Numbered from the stretch's first letter, positions 1 to 11,456 are shown. The stretch: DNA of 64,000 nt from Coenobita brevimanus (GCA_032717465.1 CM064665.1:26067511-26131510); one strand, 5' to 3'. Notes: a model not told the origin generated them from the letters alone. Translations and numbers: made by a program.

Positions 1-240
1 ACCACCTACCACCAAGAAATATTATGGAGAATGAAAAAAAATCAGAATAAAAATATCGAGAAGCACAGCAAAAAGAAAGATAGAAATTAAGAACAAAATA
101 AATATCTAGAAGCACAGGAACAAGAACAATGCAAGTATCTGGTATAAAAGAAATTATCAACAAAAGAAATATTAAAAAAAAACACACACACAAAAGGAAG
201 CTCAAGCAGAACACTATGCAGAACTAGACGAACCAGTGAG

Positions 241-360
241 TGGGCAGACAGCACCTTCACCAGCTGTGTGAGGAGATGAGTGGACAGACAGCACCTTCAC
301 CAGCTGTGTGAGGAGATGAGTGGACAGACAGCATCTTCACCAGCTGTGTGAGGCGATGAG
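241..360. repeat. Tandem repeat, 3 x 40 bp
   Basis: Three adjacent 40-bp units begin at 241, 281 and 321. Each reads tgg(g/a)cagacagca then a cttcaccagctgtgtgagg core, and they differ at only a few positions. The array opens a short unrecognised reading frame (320-580). Confidence 0.9.
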
Positions 361-580
361 GAAACTGAAGCAACAGGAGGTGGCAAACAGTAAGGTAGAG
401 AGAATATGCAGCCAGGTAAGAGAGGTGAGGGAAGAGGTGTCCTGTATAGTGGAGGATAAAGTCAGGAAGTGCGTAACAGGGTCGAAGGTCTTTGTTCTTC
501 TTGCTGTGCTCCTAACACTGCAAGTACATCTTTCTTTTGTTCTTCTTGCTGTGCTCCTAACACTGCAAGTATATCTCTAG
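320..580 (+). other. Unrecognised 86-codon open frame with a 45-bp internal duplication
   Basis: The frame runs from ATG at 320 to TAG at 578-580. The first half of the product is charged and could form a coiled coil. The second half is two copies of a hydrophobic block (FVLLAVLLTLQV) encoded by a 45-bp direct repeat (491-525 and 536-570). The frame starts inside the 40-bp tandem array. I recognise no family. It may be a decayed transposon gag-like piece or chance, and I would not call it a gene without transcript support. Confidence 0.15.
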
Positions 581-1089
581 AGATACATTCACCATCTTGG
601 CAACCTATCTGTGCGTCTCCATCTCTCAAAACGTATCCCACTCCTGACACCAATTTGCTGCATCACAGAGTTTGTTGATGTCAAAAACATTGAGTACACA
701 GGTCAGGACATTAATCAAAGGCCACTGAACACTTCAGGGTTTTATTTGTTCCAGGCACAGCTGAGGTACACTTGTAAAACATGGTGGCTTTTCTCTCTCA
801 CACTACCTTCATCATCACTCCCTAATATTCATTGTTCATTAACTGACTGACTACTCTGCCTTTCACTGATTAACACTCACTGACTGACTACTCTCCACTC
901 TATACTGCTCTCTGCTGGCTGCTAAGCACACACTAAAGTAGGAGGCACACCCCCACAGGTGACTCCATCTCCAGAACAACACAGGATATTCTACAGCCTG
1001 GGAGGGAAATCACACTGTACTATGTAATAATGCACTAAAATCAACAATACATAATAATAATAATGACAGGAACAAATTCCTACGGTAAG

Positions 1090-1350
1090 CCATGTCCATG
1101 TTTCTAGAATGTTCTTCATATCACCAGACATAAAACATTAGCCTAATCCTATGGCAGAAAAATTTATAGAATGTTCCTCACAACTCGAGATATTAAATAT
1201 TAACCTAATCTTAAGGCATAACACCTAATTTCTAGAATGTTCCTCATCTCCAGATATAAACCATTAACTTAATCTTACAGCATAACACTTAATTTCTAGA
1301 ATGATCCTCACACCTGCACATATACACCACTAAGCTAACCCTGCCAACAC
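1090..1350. repeat. Degenerate tandem repeat, about 64 bp x 4
   Basis: The anchor tagaatg recurs at 1105, 1167, 1233 and 1297. Each is followed by ttcctca-like sequence and an attaacctaatctta block. Spacings are 62, 66 and 64 bp. The units are AT-rich with no coding potential. The flanking 581-1089 holds nothing I can assign. Confidence 0.7.
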
Positions 1351-1427
1351 AACAGGGAGATAAAAGGACCAGCCTCCTGTGCTGCATTATAATGGCATCA
1401 CAATTTAAAACATGCCAGAACCAGCAG

Positions 1428-1670
1428 GTTAGGATTATTTAGGTCAGATTAGGGAAAATTATTAGGTTAGGATAAATGTTGTAAGGATCAGTTGAGGTCA
1501 GGTTATAATAGGTTAGGTTAGGTAGCATTACATAAAATTAGGTTAGGTATGGTCAAGATTAGGTTATCATAGGTTTGGTCTGGATTAATTATGTAAGGTT
1601 AGAAAAATTTAGGTTCGGCAGGGTATGGGCAGGCTAGAATTACTGAGGTTATGTTACAATCACTGGGCTG
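1428..1670 (+). repeat. Degenerate TTAGG-type tract
   Basis: The stretch is dominated by ggttagg/aggttaggtta variants separated by short AT-rich spacers. TTAGG is the ancestral arthropod telomere repeat, and diverged internal tracts of it are widespread in arthropods. Similar tracts occur at 14205-14350, 15537-15590, 21430-21600, 22160-22320, 37138-37200 and 37425-37460. The region 1671-2774 contains only an A-run and scattered AT-rich DNA with no gene I can support. Confidence 0.6.
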
Positions 1671-2774
1671 GGTTTGGGCAAATCACAACTGATGAGGGAA
1701 AAATGGTATTCTAAGATGGTGTCTGTTGAAACTTAAAAATACACTCAGGAAAAAAAAAAAATCAACATAAGAGAGAGAAGGGGGAGGGAGGGCAAAATAA
1801 GGTGATTTTGTGTCTCCTTGATGATTACCCCTCCAAGCTTCCACACAGACATACATACTATACATGGCATTTATCTCATATCTGCCATAACATTGTACAC
1901 AGCAGAAATATTAATCATGCAGTTTAATGCATCTTCATCATCATCCATGGCAAGCAGGGCCACGCAGAGTTATGAAAAACCATCACAGGTAAAATCAGCC
2001 TTACAACCAGCTATTGTTCTGTTACCACAAACTAGAGGAGCAAAACCTGGATTCAAATCTGAACCAGATCAGGATCTGCCCCATGATGTATCAATGAGTA
2101 CAAACAGAAGAGGCCTTAATTACAGCCCAATGTGCTAATTTGTTAATGTTCATGACACAAATTGTAATGCTCATTTTTGTACTGAATCATCACATAATAT
2201 AACATTAGTATTATGGATGAAATACACAAATAACATGAAAAGCATGAAGGGAGTATACGCTGGATATTGGTTTGACCAGCTATTGCTTACATCCCAGCCT
2301 GCTGCTCACTCACGGACCCTGACATCCCCACTTTGGTATCCTACTTGTCAATAATCCTCGCCTTGGTAAAGGCCCAAGTAATCAGGGCCAAACAACTTTT
2401 TTGGGGGACTGTAGGCTAAACCAGATATTGGGGCTCCTACCCAGGGAACGGGTCCCCATCAAGAGGTCTTGTGTGATGCCAGTCACTGTAATTTTATCAT
2501 TTATCAATTCATTTGATTTTTTTTTTATTTTTTCAGTGGTGGGGGCCTTGACTGTGAGGTATTCAGCCTAGTGATTAATCTACCCCTGCAAGTAAACTCT
2601 TGATTGGGCATAATTATTTAACACCAAGCCATTGTGAAGGACTGTCCTGTCTTAACATGGGCACTGTCTTTTAAATCACAATCTGAATCCTTGTTTGTGA
2701 TGCCATGCCATTGTGAATGACTGTCCCATCATAATATGGGCACAGCACATCTTGTGTCATAGTAGATCACACTC

Positions 2775-3246
2775 TGAATACCTATTGGTGGCATCATCCA
2801 ATCCTATGCTGCCCCATGAGGACTAGGAGCCCAGGGCTAGGCAATTTGGTCCTGATATTTATGATGAGAGTGACCAGCCTCATTCATCCCTGAGTGGCAT
2901 TACGTGAGCAATAAACCCCAACAACTCCTTGGATATAAACCTACACTGGCTCAATCCAACTGGAGTGCCATAATTACCCACTAAACCACCAGGTGCTATG
3001 GTTACCACCCAGCATAGTAAATGGTTTCCTAGTGTACAGGAAACCATCTGGCTTGTCACTCAGTGTAGTCATCCACAGGCAGAAGGAAGAGGAAAGAATT
3101 AAGAAAGACAGAAGTGAATGGGAGAAAAGAAGGATGGAGGACAGGAAAGGGCAGACATCCGAGAGCAGCACTACATCAAGTGAGTGTATGGCGAGTGCCC
3201 CCACCTACCACTGATAATCATCCATGGTTAATGGTGTCTTGGCTTA
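2775..3246 (-). repeat. SINE-like dispersed repeat, family S, copy 1
   Basis: Read on the minus strand this matches 39124-39672 over almost its whole length. Shared segments are a pyrimidine-rich ccttctt/ttcctcttcct stretch, cactgagtgacaagccagat, the ggtttcctgtac..aggaaacc inverted motif, ggtggtaaccata and a cctggtggttta block. The last block resembles a decayed tRNA A box, but no clean B box is visible. More diverged relatives lie at 12360-12720 and 41610-41760. A non-autonomous retroposon is the likeliest identity. Confidence 0.65.
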
Positions 3247-3742
3247 GTAGGTTGTATGACACGCTGCACGAGGGGTGGCCTGGCATGAGTACCAGTAGTG
3301 GCTAAAGTGGCACTACAGACCAAAACACTCACAAAGTTTTATTTCTTTTTTTCCCTACAACCCACTATTTACAAATTTTCCATTAATTTGGCAAAGCAGC
3401 CTAAGAGATAAAACATGTCTTCCGCCTCACTTGTTAGAGAATGGCACCATGCCTGGTTAATCCCCCGCGTCCCGTTGACATATATACAAGTCCACACGTT
3501 TTGTCACTGTCAGTCACGTTGACGTATATAAACACGCATCAATTGCAAGGTCCCTAATTTGCACAATTTTAAATTTTCGCGCGTGATTTTTGGTACGTAT
3601 ACACGGGACACCTTCCTCTACAAGATGCCAGGCAGGGACAATGCCTTACCCCACATGACCTTCCCCCCCCCCCCACATGCCACTGTCTCGGCAATTCACC
3701 TCTTACCAGTGACCTGGCCAATAAAAACATGTTGTGCCACAG

Positions 3743-3841
3743 GATGAAATTCAGGGCCAGAGTGATTCCCCAATCGATGACAATGTGGAGGACAAAGTTT
3801 ACATACCATTAGAGGAAGAAACAGTCAGAAATGATGATCAG
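3743..3841 (+). other. Candidate 99-nt internal coding exon (weak)
   Basis: A stop-free 99-nt block lies between an acceptor-like ccacag and a donor-like cag/gtaatg. It encodes 33 acidic residues (DEIQGQSDSPIDDNVEDK, then a YIPLEEETV run). Both boundaries are phase 0. The acidic composition resembles the N-terminal arms of domesticated transposases or zinc-finger proteins, but I recognise no family. The polypyrimidine tract is poor. A further donor-like g/gtgagt occurs near 3881. The surrounding 3247-4270 is otherwise unassigned. Confidence 0.2.
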
Positions 3842-4274
3842 GTAATGTCGCCAAAAAAGGTCAGGTATGTTGATGTGTTTGGTGAGTGAAACAATGCTTA
3901 TATTGCCTATATTACTGTGTGAAAACCAATATACTCTCATGCTACATATAAATTTGTACCAAATAAATAAATTAATACCGTTTATTAGTGGCGTGGAATA
4001 GTTACCCTCCCATAGAACTCGTTTTCTTTGGAGCCAGCCTGTTAGAAAACACAGTAAGGTAAGAAGTACTGCTATCTGTATCAAGTATTTTAAACCTCAG
4101 GTGAGTGATTTCTTTATGAATTTTCAATGTTTCTCACCAAAAGTGGAGGTTTCAGCCAAAACTGGTCGGGATTGGGGGGGAGTCAGTGGTGGTAAAGTGG
4201 TCGGGATGGGGTGGGTCAAAGCCTGATTTCTTCTACAAGCTTTGCCATATTGATCATAACTATATAATTGTTTT

Positions 4275-4466
4275 CACACCTGAATGAACTGTCAGGTGCC
4301 ACGTGAATAAGAATTTTTCTGTACAGAGTTTTCCAGTCATCACATTTTAAATTTTTTCACGCCTGAACTGATACAGGAGAGAACCTATAATGAAACTGTT
4401 TACCCCATTCATCACACTTGAATTTCTTCATTCCTTAATGAAATAAACAGTGTTGGATGACATCAA
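4275..4466 (-). pseudogene. Decayed C2H2 finger remnants downstream of ZNF A
   Basis: Past the stop of the zinc-finger gene the minus strand still shows broken copies of the same 28-residue module. A recognisable piece reads KKFKCDEWGKQF, with the second cysteine replaced by tryptophan. A further piece carries KCDDW with the finger spacing lost. The parent gene therefore once encoded at least two more fingers. Confidence 0.6.
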
Positions 4467-5717
4467 CTAGAAACTCTTCCTTCCATGATGATTTAATAGG
4501 TGTCTGGTGAGACTAAGTTTCCAACCAAACCGCTTACCACATTCATCACACTTGAAATTCTTCACTCCTGAATGAATTAACAAGTGATGAGTGAGACTAA
4601 CCTCCCGTGTAAATAGTTTACCACATTCATCACACTTGAAATTCTTCACTCCTGAATGAATTAACAGGTGTTGAGTGAGATGAATCTTCTGTGCAAATCG
4701 TCTACCACATTCATCACACTTGAAATTCTTCACTCCTGAATGAATTAATAGGTGTTTGGTGAGATTACCCTTAAGTGTAAATAGTTTACCACATTCATCA
4801 CACTTGAAATTCTTCACTCCTGAATGAATTAATAGGTGTTTGGTGATCTCACGCTTACGTGCAAATAGTGTACCACATTCATCACACTTGAAATTCTTCA
4901 CTCCTGAATGAATTAATTGGTGTTGAGTGAGACTATCTTTCTGTATAAATAGTTTACCACATTCATCACACTTGAAATTCTTCACTCCTGAATGAATTAA
5001 TAGGTGTTTGGTGAGATTACTCTTAAGTGTAAATAGTTTACCACATTCATCACACTTGAAATTCTTCACTCCTGAATGAATTAATTGGTGTTGAGTGAGA
5101 CTATCTTTCTGTGTAAATAGTTTACCACATTCATCACACTTGAAATTCTTCACTCCTGAATGAATTAATAGGTGTTTGGTGAGACTACGCTTATGTGTAA
5201 ATAGTTTACAACATTCATCACATTTGAAATGCTTCACTGCTGAATGACTTAATAGGTGACTGACGAGATTATTCTTATGTGTAAATAGTCTACCACATTC
5301 GTCACACTTGAAATTCTTCACTCCTGAATGAATTAATAGGTGTCTGGTGAGATAATGCTTCTGTGCAAATCGTTTACCACATTCATCACACTTAAAATTC
5401 TTCACTCCTGAATGAACAACTGCATGTCGGATAAGACTTTCCTCAAACGGAAATGTTTTATCACACTCTAAACATCTGAACTGCTTAACTTCAGCTGAGG
5501 ACACTGTGTCCAGGACAGTCTCATTGTCACTGAAGAACATTTTGTCACCCACCTCACACTCTAACTTTACATCTGGTTCTTCCTTTACCACTTCCAGTAT
5601 TTTGTCATCCACCTCACATTCTAAATTTAGATCTGGTTCTTCCTTTACAACTTCCATTATTTTGTCACCCACCTCACACTCTGACTGTACATCTGGTTCT
5701 TCCTTTACCACCTCCAT
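4467..5717 (-). CDS. C2H2 zinc-finger protein, 12 fingers (ZNF A)
   Basis: An uninterrupted 416-codon frame reads 5717 to 4467. Residues 1-60 are three 20-residue acidic repeats (EVVKEEPDVKLECEVGDK type). They carry VKEE, and in the third also VKLE, both fitting the sumoylation consensus psi-K-x-E. Residues 61-79 form a linker, and residues 80-416 are 12 tandem fingers of exactly 28 residues (C-x2-C-x12-H-x3-H). Finger 4 reads CDECCK. The linkers are HSGVKNFKC rather than the canonical HTGEKPYKC. A nuclear DNA-binding role, probably transcriptional, follows from the family; the target is unknown. The start is the first ATG of the acidic repeat, and an upstream exon is possible. Near-identical modules recur on the other strand at 59290-60909. 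Confidence 0.85.
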   Translation of the reverse strand: MEVVKEEPDVQSECEVGDKIMEVVKEEPDLNLECEVDDKILEVVKEEPDVKLECEVGDKMFFSDNETVLDTVSSAEVKQFRCLECDKTFPFEESLIRHAVVHSGVKNFKCDECGKRFAQKHYLTRHLLIHSGVKNFKCDECGRLFTHKNNLVSHLLSHSAVKHFKCDECCKLFTHKRSLTKHLLIHSGVKNFKCDECGKLFTQKDSLTQHQLIHSGVKNFKCDECGKLFTLKSNLTKHLLIHSGVKNFKCDECGKLFIQKDSLTQHQLIHSGVKNFKCDECGTLFARKREITKHLLIHSGVKNFKCDECGKLFTLKGNLTKHLLIHSGVKNFKCDECGRRFAQKIHLTQHLLIHSGVKNFKCDECGKLFTREVSLTHHLLIHSGVKNFKCDECGKRFGWKLSLTRHLLNHHGRKSF

Positions 5718-5939
5718 TATATCACTCCTTCCACGTCTCTCAACTTACATGATACTTCAGTTACTCTACCTTGGTGTTAATCTTACTGTCTACCACCAAT
5801 AGGATGACTTACCTTCACTGTACCAATGCTCAGTAATAAGAAGCTCCCATTACAATTGAACAATAACTGTCAAGAATTCATCACTGTTACTAGATAATAA
5901 CTAATTACATAACAAGGATAAAAATTTCTGCACAGGCTA

Positions 5940-6610
5940 TAATTCCTTCAACTCTTTGGCTGCAACCGATCATTTCTCGGTCATTCCCCTGGACGCAGCC
6001 TAAGTCCCTAAAAAATGAATGTGCTAATTATAACTTTGTTGTTAATTGTTCACTGGGAAATGACCATGAAGTTCTCATTTTTAGTGTGTGATAATGGTCA
6101 AAAATGCACCCTTCTCTATGAAAAAACTTTAATTCTCTAAGAAAAAGATGTAAAAATAATTAATTTTTGCTATTCTGTAATTTTGCAATAATGACCTCGA
6201 GATTATTTACGTCAAGCAAGGTTTTTCACTTGTATATTTACACCAGACACATGTACACTGTTTGTTGGCACATAAAGAGAAATCAAAACTAACTGTATTT
6301 GTTCGAGAAAATTGTAATTTTCTGAGAAAAAATGCAAAAATAATTAATTTGTGTTATTCTCTAATTTTGCTACAAGGACGAGATTATTTACTTCACGCAA
6401 GGTTTTTCACTTGTAAATAAACACTAGACATATGTACACTGTTTGTTGGCACATAAAAGAAGTCAAAACTTACTGTATTTATACAAAAACAACATGTGTG
6501 GACGGAAATGTTTTTTTTTCGGCAGTGGACTGTGGTCGCCTGACACGTCACAAAGAATAATTAGTACTGTATGGCGAACACAGTCGCCTAACACGGCCAA
6601 AGGCTTAAAT
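5940..6610. repeat. AT-rich region with a 2 x 181-bp tandem duplication
   Basis: Two diverged copies (about 6121-6301 and 6302-6485) share a taattttgc...gagattattta segment, a caaggtttttcacttgta segment and gtacactgtttgttggca. The anchors at 6253 and 6434 are 181 bp apart. The block is flanked by ctttggctgc (about 5959) and ggccaaaggctta (about 6596), which are partly inverted copies of each other. It may be a small non-autonomous DNA element, but no target duplication was verified. The interval 6611-7100 is unassigned. Confidence 0.55.
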
Positions 6611-7100
6611 ATTGCTAACACGTGAATGCTTCTGAACCATAACTTTAAACATACAGGCCATCACTGCTGAGTCAAACTGTCAATTGAGACTGATATTACC
6701 ACCATCTTCCTTATTTCAACAGTTGTTACCTATTGTCTCCGCAGCAACAGATACTGCAAAGGATACCACACCAGGTATATCATCCAAGATCTGCTCCTAT
6801 GTGGGAAAAAAAAAATCATACACAGGACACTACATGGATAATAACCCATAAGCTGTTGGCTGAGGTACCTCTTGTTGGATGTGCTAACACAACATAAGAT
6901 GTGCTCTCAATCCTGCTTTATACTTAACATCTATTACTCAGGCAGCACCCTTGTGACGACAGTGTTTACGACTGCTTTACTGCTCTGACTCCAGCTGTGA
7001 ACCTGGAACAACAGCTGCCATTAGACCAGCATCTCTATCAAGTTAATAGCACTGTCCAGTGAATCCTAATTTTGCATGGAGCTCATTTATGCTATGTGGG

Positions 7101-7135
<35 letters not shown>
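7101..7135. repeat. Poly(A) run, 35 nt
   Basis: An uninterrupted run of 35 A follows tgtggg. It could be the tail of a degraded retroposon, but the sequence upstream is not a recognisable element. Confidence 0.95.
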
Positions 7136-7138
<3 letters not shown>

Positions 7139-7780
7139 TTCTGATTCATTTTTATGGTTATTCAATTTGTTGAGTAATAAAAGACATATGGAAATGTATA
7201 TAAACTAGCTAAAGAAAAAAAAATGCTGTGTCTTTGTCTTATTAAGGGCTGGTTTGCAAATCTGTGTACAACATGAACTGTCCATAAGCAAAAAATACAA
7301 TTTATTTAACGTTTAATATCACTTTACTGTGACATTCATGACCAATACATCTTTAACCCTTAAAATGTGACATTCCTTCCATGAATAATCATCAAGTAAC
7401 TGCTCTATTACTTTTGGAATATATTCTGAGTTTCCTGCCACCTCATTACTGTGCATCAGAGACATGGATAACACCAACGATGGCACAGTTTGACAGTAAG
7501 CCATAGTGTACTGGAAGCATTCCTGTACTGGAAATAAACTTTTACAGAGCCAAGAGAGGGACCTTTGGGAAAATTTCCGATTCACTTCCCCCCCCCCCCC
7601 ACCCAAAAAAAAAAAAGGGAGTCTTAAGCTTCTTTCTGTGCAGATTCCATTTGCACAATGCACAGTATAACTTGGTAATACATTAGCCATGCAAAACAAT
7701 GGTTTACAATACAACACTTTATAAAGGCAGAGCCAGAAACATCAACATGAAGATTTGAGTTTTGGCACAATCATTACCTT

Positions 7781-7871
7781 TTAGTTGGGGTCTGCAGACT
7801 CCACATCAACTCCTCTGATGAACTGACCGTAAGCTGCCTTGTGCATGTCCAGTTGCTCTCTCACCACACAC
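7781..7871 (-). other. Candidate 3'-terminal coding exon (weak)
   Basis: On the minus strand an acceptor-like gattcag is followed by a 91-nt frame ending in TAA at 7783-7781. It encodes about 29 residues (CVVREQLDMHKAAYGQF, then an RGVDVESADPN end). The composition looks like real protein, but I do not recognise it. No upstream exon is visible before the piggyBac insertion at 8051. A 132-codon minus frame at 7319-7717 lies downstream, contains homopolymer runs, and is also unrecognised. Confidence 0.2.
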
Positions 7872-8054
7872 CTGAATCACAGATCACTTCATTACATACA
7901 CAACAGTAGACTATCTAGTGGACAAGTATTTCATGGAACATCAACACAGCTATGTGTTACTTTTAGAAATCAGTGGCCTGGAATCAAGAGATTAATGTGT
8001 ACCTCCTGAGGAAATACAAAAACCAGTAAAGCTTAAATGTAAAGTATTCCTTAA

Positions 8055-8069
8055 CCCCTTAACCGCGGG
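8055..8069 (+). repeat. piggyBac left terminal inverted repeat
   Basis: CCCCTTAACCGCGGG directly follows the TTAA target copy. It matches the inverted right end at 12290-12304 and both ends of the deleted copy at 52381-54148. Confidence 0.9.
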
Positions 8070-8269
8070 GCGTCACTTTCGTGACGCTCGGCTACAATGG
8101 ATCATACCGCGGGGCGTCACTTTTGTGATTCTGTGTTATTTTGAATTATCCCGGGCTCTCAAGTGGTGGCTTGTATCATATATCAGTACTGCCAATGTTC
8201 AACACTAGTCAGCACTCCAAATCTCATCTGTACTCCCATCCATTGTTGACATTTTAGCTATTTTAACCC

Positions 8270-9206
8270 CTTCCTGACTCCCCTCCCTACCTGCCCTCCA
8301 TTACCCTCTCCTCTCACCTCCCACGCCGCGCTGCGCTACGGAAATTTCCCCCTTCTCTTTCCACAGATTTCATCCATTGAAATAAGGCCTATGCCCTATA
8401 TTTTTACCCAATAATATATACCAAAAAAAACCCAGGTAAGTGATAGTGTTATACTCCAGAAATTGCCTAATTATCACCTGACAACACCTCACGTGCATTC
8501 ATTCGCTACATTACCACGGTAATTTCCCCTTTGATTTATGCCTTGTAATCGATGTCTGTAATAAAAATATATATCAGAAAGGAAGGGAGAATCCTAATTG
8601 ACATTTACAGTCACCTGGAACTACCTATTTCTATATTTATTGCCGAGATTTTCTACCTATAAAAAATTAGCATGTAAGTTAGCAGCAGTAAGCCTAAAGT
8701 GTCATTGTCAACCCTTCCCTTCTCAGATAATTTACCCCCTTCTTGACTCCCCTCCCTACTTGCCCTCCATTACCCTCTCCTCTCACCTCTCACGCCGCGC
8801 TGCGCTACGGAAATTTCCCTCTTCTTTTTCCACAGATTTCATCCATTGAAATAAGCCCTATGCCCAATATTTTTACCCAATAATATATACCAAAAAAAAA
8901 ACAGGTAAGTGATAGTGTTATACTCCTGAAATTGCCCAATTATCACCTGACAAAACCTCACGTGCATTCATTCGCTACATTACCACGGTAATTTCCCCTT
9001 TGATTTATGCCTTGTAATCGATGTCTGTAATAAAAATATATATCAGAAAGGAAGGGAGAATCCTAATTGACATTTACATTCACCTGGAAGTACCTATTTC
9101 TTTATTTATTGCCGAGATTTTCTACCTATAAAAAATTAGCCTGTAAGTTAGCAGCAGTCAGCCTAAAGTGTCATTGTCAACCCTTCCCTTCTCAGATAAG
9201 CCGCGG
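8270..9206 (+). repeat. 468-bp tandem duplication in the piggyBac 5' region
   Basis: Two copies (about 8270-8737 and 8738-9206) are over 90% alike by eye. Both contain ccctccctac, cgccgcgctgcgctacgg, caaaaccctcacg/caacacctcacg variants, and end in gtcattgtcaacccttccct followed by tctcag. The duplication ends at this acceptor-like tctcag, just where the transposase frame becomes transposase-specific. The second copy therefore keeps a plausible 3' splice site or promoter-proximal leader. Confidence 0.85.
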
Positions 9207-11456
9207 CATTTAGTTCCTTGTCCTCCACTGCAGAGACAACATGTCGCACTCGCGCCCGCCATTCCTGCCGCTTCTGCGCCCATTGCAAAGGGCCCCGTGA
9301 CCTCTACCCCCAAGAAAAGTGTTGAGGCAAGCAGGAAAGGCCTCAGTGACTCTGCAGTGGCACGAGAACTTGCTGAATTGTCGATGATAATAATGGACAG
9401 CGATTTTGACGATTCCGGTGAATCGTGTGATGAGCCGGGTGAACTTATCGCGCCAGAAACAGCGACAACAAGTGCTCCTACCAGTGAATCTGTGTGTAGC
9501 TCCAAGGGAAAGGAGCCTTTAGTGCAGGAAGGAAAAGAATTTGGGAAGGGAGTGAAAAGGCGGCGTGTTAGCCCCAGAACAATGCCCCCACGTGACCCAG
9601 CCCGCCATGAGTCACGAGATCATTCACCTCCCCGTTCCCCAAGCCCCGCTTTACTCATCTCGTCATCATCGTCGGCTGAGTTATCTCCGGAGTCTTCGGA
9701 GTCACCACCAGCATCAACAGTGAAGGCCGGCCGTAGAGGTAGAGGTAGATCTAAGAGAGTGAGAAGTAGTGTAGCTAGTAGGGTAAGGGCTGCTAGTGCT
9801 GTACGGCAACCTAGGGTCAGTGCGAGTGACCTTGACCGTGATAAGCCTCCCTCTCAGCCAACCTCCACCACCACCACCACCACCATCCCTCCACCGCCAC
9901 GCCAGGGAATCCTGGACGCCTTCGCGTGGACGGAAGGGTCAGATTTTGTCCCCGAAAACCTGGTTTTCGATGAGAGCTCGTCAGGAGTTCAGCCTGCCTT
10001 CACTATGGACGAAAATGCTGAGTGTGTCGACTACCTTTTGGCCTTCCTAGATGACGAAGTCATGCAGCACATATGTGATGAGACTAACAGGTTCGAATCA
10101 CAACGTGCTGCTAGTGGTACAGGTGCAGCCAAGATGCAACAGTGGACCATGCTGGGAGTGCAGGAGCTGTATGCGTTCTTTGCCCTCATGCTTCTTATGC
10201 CACACTCCAAGAAGCATGAGTTGGAAGAATACTGGTCCATGGACCCCTTACTACCCTCACCGACCTTCAACAAGTACATGGCCAGAGATCGCTTCCGGAA
10301 CATCATGGGAAACCTGCACTTTGCCGACAACGATGTACCTTCCCAAACCGACCCACTCTGGAAGATCCGGGAGATTCTGAACAGAATGAAGGATAAGTTC
10401 ATGTCATTCTTCCACCCATTTCAGAAGGTTGTCATTGATGAGTCCTTGGTTCTGTTCAGAGGACGTCTTCGGTTTGTTCAGTACATTCCAAGCAAACGCC
10501 ATCGCTTTGGAATTAAGTTCTTTGTACTGTGCGACTGTAAGACGGGGTACATCCTTGACTTCGTCATATATTCAGCCAGCACTGTCGATCTCGATAAAAC
10601 ACACCCCCTTGGCTTCTCAGGCTGTGTAGTGAAAGTGCTCCTAGAAAAGTATTTTGGTGGGAATCATGTGCTGTATACAGACAACTACTATACAGCACCG
10701 AAACTTGCCAAATACCTTTCTGAGCACGGCATTGGCTCCTGCGGCACTGTCAAAAGTAATCGTGCCAACTTCCCCAAATTCCCAGAGGCAGGAAACTCGC
10801 AGCGAGGAGACGTGCACCTACGCAAGTCTGAGAAGATGCTGGCAATACGGTGGCATGACAAGAGAGTCGTGCACATGCTCACCACCGTACATAAGGGGGA
10901 GATGAGAGACAGTGGGAAGGTCGACCGTAGGACAGGCGAACCTGTGATGAAACCTGATGCTGTGTTGGACTATAATATAAACATGCGGCTGGTGGACAAG
11001 TCCGACATGATGATTGGTGAGATCGACTGCCTCAGGAAGAATACTAGGTGGTACAGGAAAGTTTTTCTGCATCTCATAGATATGACGATGCTGGAACGCC
11101 TTCATCCTGTACAAGATGAAGGTAAAGCCACCCAAGTCCTTCTCCCTGAGGTTGTTCGCTAGGACTTGTGTCCAGCAGCTGCTGGAAAAATATGGTAAGG
11201 TGCAAGCAGCAACTCCAAGGCGCCATCCAGTTACACTTCCCGACCGACTTGAGCAGAGGGCGTATATGGAGCGGCACAGACTTGAGCTAATGCCTGCCAC
11301 AGGGAAAAGGAAGGCTGCGATTCGCAGGTGTCAGGTATGTGCGCATACCACACGCCGCACACCTGAGCATAAACGCACCTCTTGGCAGTGCGCTGAATGC
11401 CAGGTTCCCTCTGTGTAACCTGCTTCTTCGATTATCACAGCCAGAAGCAGTTCTAA
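9168..11456 (+). pseudogene. piggyBac transposase, full length but with two frameshifts
   Basis: The long frame opens at 9168 with GTG; the first in-frame ATGs are at 9384 and 9393. A cttcccttctcag acceptor-like site at about 9184-9196 suggests a spliced leader. Residues 1-240 are low-complexity, acidic and Ser/Pro/Arg-rich, with the basic patch GVKRRR. The DDE core (DDE_Tnp_1_7 type) follows, with the triad at D424 (VVIDES), D505 (LYTDN) and D610 (LVDKSD). An extra G near 11093 shifts the frame, and the protein continues in another frame as NAFILYKMK. The C-terminal cysteine-rich domain (CQVCAHTT...CAEC) is hit by a second frameshift near 11403 before CVTCFFDYH and a stop at 11454-11456. All catalytic residues are intact, so decay is recent or the indels are assembly errors. 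Confidence 0.85.

Noticed and set aside
491..580. Two-helix membrane protein (repeated FVLLAVLLTLQV)
   Set aside because: The hydrophobic repeat arises from a 45-bp DNA duplication next to another tandem repeat; nothing else supports a gene.
5506..5802. Ser/Thr-rich frame opposite the ZNF acidic repeats (also 59187-59576)
   Set aside because: It is an antisense shadow of the repeated EVVKEEPD units.
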